Positions 59,548 to 64,000 of a DNA stretch of 64,000 nucleotides are shown here, in pieces. Location of the stretch: positions 12,794,983 through 12,858,982 of the forward strand of contig NC_045436.1 of assembly GCF_002776525.5 (NCBI RefSeq), given 5' to 3'. The position numbers and the translations under genes were made by a program. This stretch comes from Piliocolobus tephrosceles (Eukaryota > Chordata > Mammalia > Primates > Cercopithecidae). The stretch's first letter is position 1, and each line of letters starts with the position of its first letter. The notes beneath the pieces were generated by a model that had not been told where the DNA came from, ran no database searches, and worked only from the letters and a program-made list of their open reading frames with translations.

Positions 59548-60999
59548 AAATATCTTCTTATCTTTCTCACCACTATATTGATTCTAGTCACTGCCAACAA
59601 CCTCTTTCAACTTTTTATTGGATGGGAGGGTGTGGGAATTATATCCTTTCTACTAACTAGCTGATGACATGCTCGAAGAGAAGCCAACACAGCAGCCATC
59701 CAAGCAATCCTATATAACCGCATTGGCGACATTGGCTTTATCTTAAGCACAACATGATTTCTCCTACATTATAACTCATGGGACTTTCAACAAATATTTA
59801 TCCTACACTCCAACTCAAGTCTTCTTCCACTAATAGGCCTTCTCCTGGCAGCAACAGGAAAATCAGCTCAACTTGGCCTCCACCCCTGACTACCCTCCAC
59901 CATAGAAGGCCCAACCCCAGTATCAGCTTTACTCCATTCCAGCACCATAGTCGTTGCCGGAGTGTTTCTACTTATCCGCTTCCACCCTTTGATAGAAAAT
60001 AGCACATTAATTCAAAGTCTCACACTATGCCTAGGTCCTATTACCACCGTATTCACAGCAGTCTGTGCCCTAACACAAAATAATATCAAAAAAATCGTAG
60101 CCTTCTCTACCTCAAGCCAAATAGGCCTAATAATAGTCACTATTGGCATCAACCAACCATACTTAGCATTCCTACACAGCTGTACTCATGCCTTCTTCAA
60201 AGCCATGCTCTTTATTTGCTCCGGATCTATCATCCACAACCTAAACAATGAGCAAGACATCCAAAAAATAGGAGGGTTATTTAAAACAATACCCCTCACT
60301 TCAACTTCCCTAACCATCGGTAACCTAGCACTCACAGGCATGCCTTTCCTCACAGACTTCTACTCCAAAGACCTTATCGTCGAAACCGCAAACACGTCGT
60401 ATACCAACGCCTGAGCCCTATCTATAACTCTCATTACCACTTCCCTAACAAGCGCCTACAGTACTCGAACTATTCTCCTCTCCCTAACAGGACAACCTCG
60501 CTTCCCAACCTCAATCAACATTAGCAAGAATAACCCTACCCTATTAAATCCAATCAAACGCCTCACAATCGGCAGTCTACTCGCAGGATTTCTTATCACC
60601 AGTAACATTTCTCCCACCTCACTCCCCCAATCAACAATACCCCACCACCTAAAACTCTCAGCCCTATACATAACCGCCCTGGGCTTTCTAGTAGTCCTAG
60701 ATCTTACACTTATAACCAATAAACTTAAAATACATACACCATCATACATATTTAAATTCTCCAATATACTGGGATATTTTCCCACTACAATTCATCACAT
60801 AATCCCCTACCAAAACCTACTTATAAGCCAAAACCTAACCTCCCTTTTACTAGACTCAATCTGACTAGAAAAATCTAAAACAATTTCGCACACCCATACT
60901 ATTACCTCCATCATCACAACCACTCAAAAAGGTATAATCAAGCTTTACTTTCTCTCTTTCCTTATCCCTTTTATCCTAACCCTGTTCCCAATAACATAA

Positions 61000-61523
61000 C
61001 CTAATACCTTGAGTAATCCCAATCACGATAAGTACACCAACAAATAACGTTCAACCAGTAACCACCACTAATCGGCGCCCATAATCATACAAAGCACCTG
61101 CACCAATAGAATTCCCTGGAATTTACCCTGGTCCCTCTCCCTCAAAATCACCCAACTCCCTATATTATTAAAATTAACTACCACCACTAACCTATCGAAA
61201 TCTAAGACTTGTAAAACCAACCCCACCTCCATCACTAATCCTACCAGAAGACTCCCCAAAACCTCAAATCCTGAACCCCATGTTTCAGGATACTCATAAA
61301 TAGCCATCGCTGTAGTATAACCAAAAACAACTATCATACCTCCCAGATAAATTAAAATTATCATTAAACCCATATAAGTTCCCCCATAATTTAAAATAAT
61401 CACACAACCAATTACACCACTAACAATTAATGCTAAACCCCCATAAATAGGAGAAGGCTTAGAAAAAATTCCCACACATCCCATAACCAATAATACACTT
61501 AATAAAAATAAAATATATGTCAT
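61000..61523 (-). pseudogene. MT-ND6: ND6, mitochondrial origin, frameshifted
   Basis: The one light-strand protein gene of mtDNA and a complex I membrane subunit. It starts at 61521-61523 as MTYILFLLSVLLVMGCVGIF, with the conserved KPSPIYGGLALIVSGVIGC and LIYLGGMIVVFGYTTAMA helices. It is 524 nt against 525. A 1-nt deletion near 61144 shifts the frame after GSWV, which then stops at 61068-61070. In the ancestral phase the C-terminus (IGAGALYDYGRRLVVVTGWT) is legible up to the AGG stop at 61000-61002, but a TAA also interrupts it around 61125. It abuts ND5 tail to tail. Confidence 0.95.
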
Positions 61524-61592
61524 TGTTTTCACATGGACTCTAACCATGACCAATGATATAAAAAGCCATGGTTGTATTTCAACTACAAAAAC
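61524..61592 (-). pseudogene. MT-TE: tRNA-Glu, mitochondrial origin
   Basis: 69 nt antisense between ND6 and CYTB. The anticodon TTC is kept (tttcaac on the plus strand). The stem has lost CpG sites relative to human (acatgg for acgg). Confidence 0.9.
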
Positions 61593-61596
61593 ATCA

Positions 61597-61626
61597 ATGA
61601 CCCCGATACGCAAATCCAACCCAATA
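61597..61626 (+). pseudogene. MT-CYB: CYTB 5' fragment, ten codons
   Basis: ATGACCCCGATACGCAAATC and the next ten bases give MTPMRKSNPM, the start of cytochrome b. Homology ends at about 61626, which fixes the right end of the NUMT. Confidence 0.92.
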
Positions 61627-64000
61627 TATTTCTGTTGAGCACCACTTTTACAGTAAAATATCTGAATAACAAATGTATCTTTCCACCGTTTGATTTTTGA
61701 AAAAGCTATGGGGAAAGTCAGAGAGAGAAACGATAACTGATCATTTATTGTACCTCTAGTCTTTTTGTCTTTATTTTTCAGTTAATTCTACAGGGACTTC
61801 ATCATTTCTGTGTTTCAGGGGGGCAAAAGGTAGTATGTATTGATGCAGACAATGAAAAGGTTAAATTTATTTCTCTTGTTTCTGTGTTTATTTCTTTGGG
61901 GGAGATACTGAGGTACGTGGGTGCTTGGGAAGGCTATATTCTTAACAGACACTTTTGCACTCTCTAAAATATTCTCATTTTATCTATCTTTTGGTATTTT
62001 AAAACATCACATAGTTGAAAGACAAAACATGAAATCTTAAAGTGTTAAATTACTTGAGTGTTAAAATTTCCTCTGGTTCGATATTAGCTTTCAGATAAGA
62101 TATAGATGATATCATTTCCCTGTGTAGGGGGAACAAATATATAGTTCCAACCTGTGATTTTAGAAATATGTCTATCCTCTCCTGACCAACATCATAGCAC
62201 TAGGCACAAGGTCCTTTCTTGATCCAAATCGCTAGCAGAGTGACTGTATGGATTGAAGTTATAGAGTCTTGTTTGGACTCAGAAAGAAAAGAGATTAGAT
62301 GGTGAAGTGAGAGAATCAATGTTAGGCAACAAGAAGTTGGGATGAGAGGAGCTGGTATAAGGGCAGTAAGGCAAAGCACAGAACAGGTGCCTGAGAAGAC
62401 AAACAGTAATGAACTCTCTGCATGAGAAAGAACAGGACTGGACTGGAGTTTCAGTGCAAGTATTTATGGAAAGGAGCATAAGTCCCCGGGAAGGGTATGG
62501 GGAGATTGTGGGGACAGAGCAGGGGACAAGCCCCTTACACCTACCAGTTTTCTCACTAGCAACTGGAATGCCTCTTGGGAGTGTAAATAGGCAGCATTTT
62601 TTTAAAACTTAAATTATCATTCCCCTCAGCTTATTTCCCCAGTCAACTTTTTCCTTTAACCCAATTTTCTAACCTTTCTAATTTTAATTTTGTTGTATAA
62701 TTTTTCATATGCTGTCTCAAGTTGCCTTTTTAAAGAGGTGGTAGATACAAAGATGAATGAGAGATAGATATAGAGAGCAGGTTGATGTCTATATATATTA
62801 TCAGAAAGACTATGTAGAATAAAGTGTATTTAAAGACTGAAGAGTCAGATCCACAAGGACAGAGCAGGTAACAGGGAACTTATGGTGACAGAAAGCCATG
62901 TTTCCTCCAACCCTTCTCTCTTTCTCTTCCTTTGTGCCATTGCCAAGTCCAATATTGCACAGCACAATATAGAAGTCTGGAGGTGAAGAAACATGAACAC
63001 ATGAATACTGAGAGAGGCTAGTAGAGAAATATTTAATAACAGTAGTAAAAGTTGAGTGAAACCTGCTCATATATGTCAAAAGTTCTATGCATGTTAATGT
63101 GTATATGTGTGTTTGTGCACAAACTTGTGTTGATTATATATACATATATATGATATATAATATATACTGATTGTATATTATGTATAACACATACATACAT
63201 ACACAAAATCTATAACACATGCATACGTACATACATACAATTTATAGAGAAAGAAAAAGAGGTTCGTAGTGCTGAGGGGGAAAAAGCAGCTCAAAAACTG
63301 CTTTTTGACCATCTTTTATAACCTAATCATGATTAGTTGGCATGTATGATATAAACAATTTTCTTCTCTCCCCAAAGCATTTGAATCTGAAATTAACTCT
63401 GTGCCTTGTGGCTACAAATTAGACACATTTGATAACCCTCTCTTTCACTCTGAAGCTCAAATTTCAGTTTGGGTAGTTTCAACAGAGGAAAATTAAAACT
63501 TTATGAAACATGTCCAAAAAAGAATTATTGATAGTAAATATTATATCTTAGCATTATTCTGGGATTTGGTACATTATAGACAAACAAGTCTGCCAGATTT
63601 CCATAGGAAATGATTTAGAAATCAATTTTTAGAAATACAGCCTGAATTTAATACTGTAAATGTTCAAATACAATTATCAAATATCACAATTAAAACGGTT
63701 AAAATTTAATAATTTATCTTAAAAAGAAACATCTTATTATTTTATAAATCAAGATTAAGATAATTGATCTTAGAGACTATTTTATTTGAATCTGTTTTAT
63801 AAATCATGCCACAGAAAAGGGTTTGATAACTCAGCCTAGTCAACACCAATTCTCAAAATTCTTAAATCGTTGACAATAAAACTACAGTTTTCCCTAAGAT
63901 TATTTATTTTTATAACATTTTCCCAGAATTCTCTAATATTTTCAGATTAATTTCATGACGCTACCAATTAGAGAAATTATTAGTTTGATAATTCAGTAAG
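61627..64000. other. Intergenic right flank, no gene seen
   Basis: AT-rich nuclear sequence. A purine-rich part lies at 62280-62520. TA/TG-rich and (CATA)n simple repeats lie at 63090-63240. Short frames such as 62279-62479 and 62810-63079 (minus) carry no recognisable motif. Confidence 0.5.

Larger units (their letters stand above)
58833..60999 (+). pseudogene. MT-ND5: ND5, mitochondrial origin, split by an Alu
   Basis: The largest complex I antiporter-like subunit. It starts with ATA ACC ATG at 58833 and ends with TAA at 60997-60999. Without the Alu and its extra duplication copy (59180-59547) it is 1799 nt, slightly short of the usual 1812. A 1-nt loss near 58919 gives TAG at codon 31 (58923-58925); the phase recovered afterwards is open up to the Alu. 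Everything after the Alu (59548-60999) is open in mitochondrial code, with FQLFIGWEGVGIMSFLL, GKSAQLGLHPWLPSTMEGP, HSSTMVVAGVFLLIRFHP and the C-terminal lateral-helix region. It is a dead gene, broken chiefly by the Alu and the 5' frameshift. Confidence 0.96.
53190..61626 (+). other. Nuclear mitochondrial DNA insertion (NUMT), about 8.07 kb of mtDNA
   Basis: A colinear copy of mtDNA from the middle of COX1 to the tenth codon of CYTB, about 6.73 to 14.78 kb in human numbering (from memory). Gene order, tRNA placement, gene overlaps (ATP8/ATP6, ATP6/COX3, ND4L/ND4) and use of TGA for Trp and AGA as a COX1 stop are those of vertebrate mtDNA. Flanks on both sides are ordinary nuclear sequence, and a 368-bp Alu plus duplication sits inside, so it is not a stray mitochondrial contig. 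No target duplication or A tail is seen at the ends, as expected for capture at a double-strand break. Confidence 0.98.

Noticed and set aside
53190..61626. Functional mitochondrial genes or a contaminating mtDNA contig
   Set aside because: Premature stops in the mitochondrial code, single-base deletions, CpG-type anticodon changes, an Alu with target duplication, and continuous nuclear flanks all show a nuclear copy.
1..64000. CRISPR array, operon, phage or other prokaryotic system
   Set aside because: The sequence is primate nuclear DNA throughout; the regular repeats seen are microsatellites.

Overview
This window is nuclear DNA from an Old World monkey, most likely from a draft assembly (two runs of N, at 19228-19237 and 59212-59311). 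Two things point there. Alu elements of both young and old types, L1PA/L1PB/L1M elements, MaLR LTRs and MIRs place it in a primate. The mitochondrial insert at 53.2-61.6 kb encodes a cercopithecoid-style COX2, and the Alu inside it carries the ggctag-T(n) and cacctcgcc variants that I associate with Old World monkey AluY. I cannot tell cercopithecine from colobine. I found no nuclear protein-coding gene, exon or nuclear RNA gene; the region is AT-rich and gene-poor.

Layout. 0-6 kb: unique sequence with two Alus and a MaLR-like LTR. 6.1-9.2 kb: a 5'-truncated L1, then an MLT1 LTR. 9.6-20.6 kb: mostly unrecognised sequence with Alus, MIRs, old L1 pieces and an AT/GATA-rich tract with a small gap. 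20.7-24.2 kb: a truncated Alu, a second Alu, and in that Alu's tail a mosaic insert made of inverted copies of two neighbouring loci. 24.5-35.6 kb: a nested repeat complex. An old L1M, split and inverted by twin priming, was later hit by a full-length minus-strand L1PB (26906-34007, with target-site duplication), two LTRs and an old Alu; the L1PB itself was hit by two Alus. 35.6-53.2 kb: unique sequence with scattered LTR, hAT-like, L1 and Alu copies, including an L1 3' end that keeps 260 open codons.

53190-61626: an 8.4 kb nuclear mitochondrial insertion (NUMT). It is a colinear copy of half a mitochondrial genome: COX1 (3' half), tRNA-Ser, tRNA-Asp, COX2, tRNA-Lys, ATP8, ATP6, COX3, tRNA-Gly, ND3, tRNA-Arg, ND4L, ND4, tRNA-His, tRNA-Ser, tRNA-Leu, ND5, ND6, tRNA-Glu and the first codons of CYTB. 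It uses the vertebrate mitochondrial code and carries stops and frameshifts in most genes, but COX3 and ND4L are still open. A 5'-truncated AluY with a 14-bp target duplication later split ND5. All of these genes are pseudogenes in their present place.

The most unusual structures are the templated inverted insertions at 22.15-22.58 kb and 16.67-16.75 kb. They look like DNA-repair or replication template-switch products rather than transposition. No new gene system was found.
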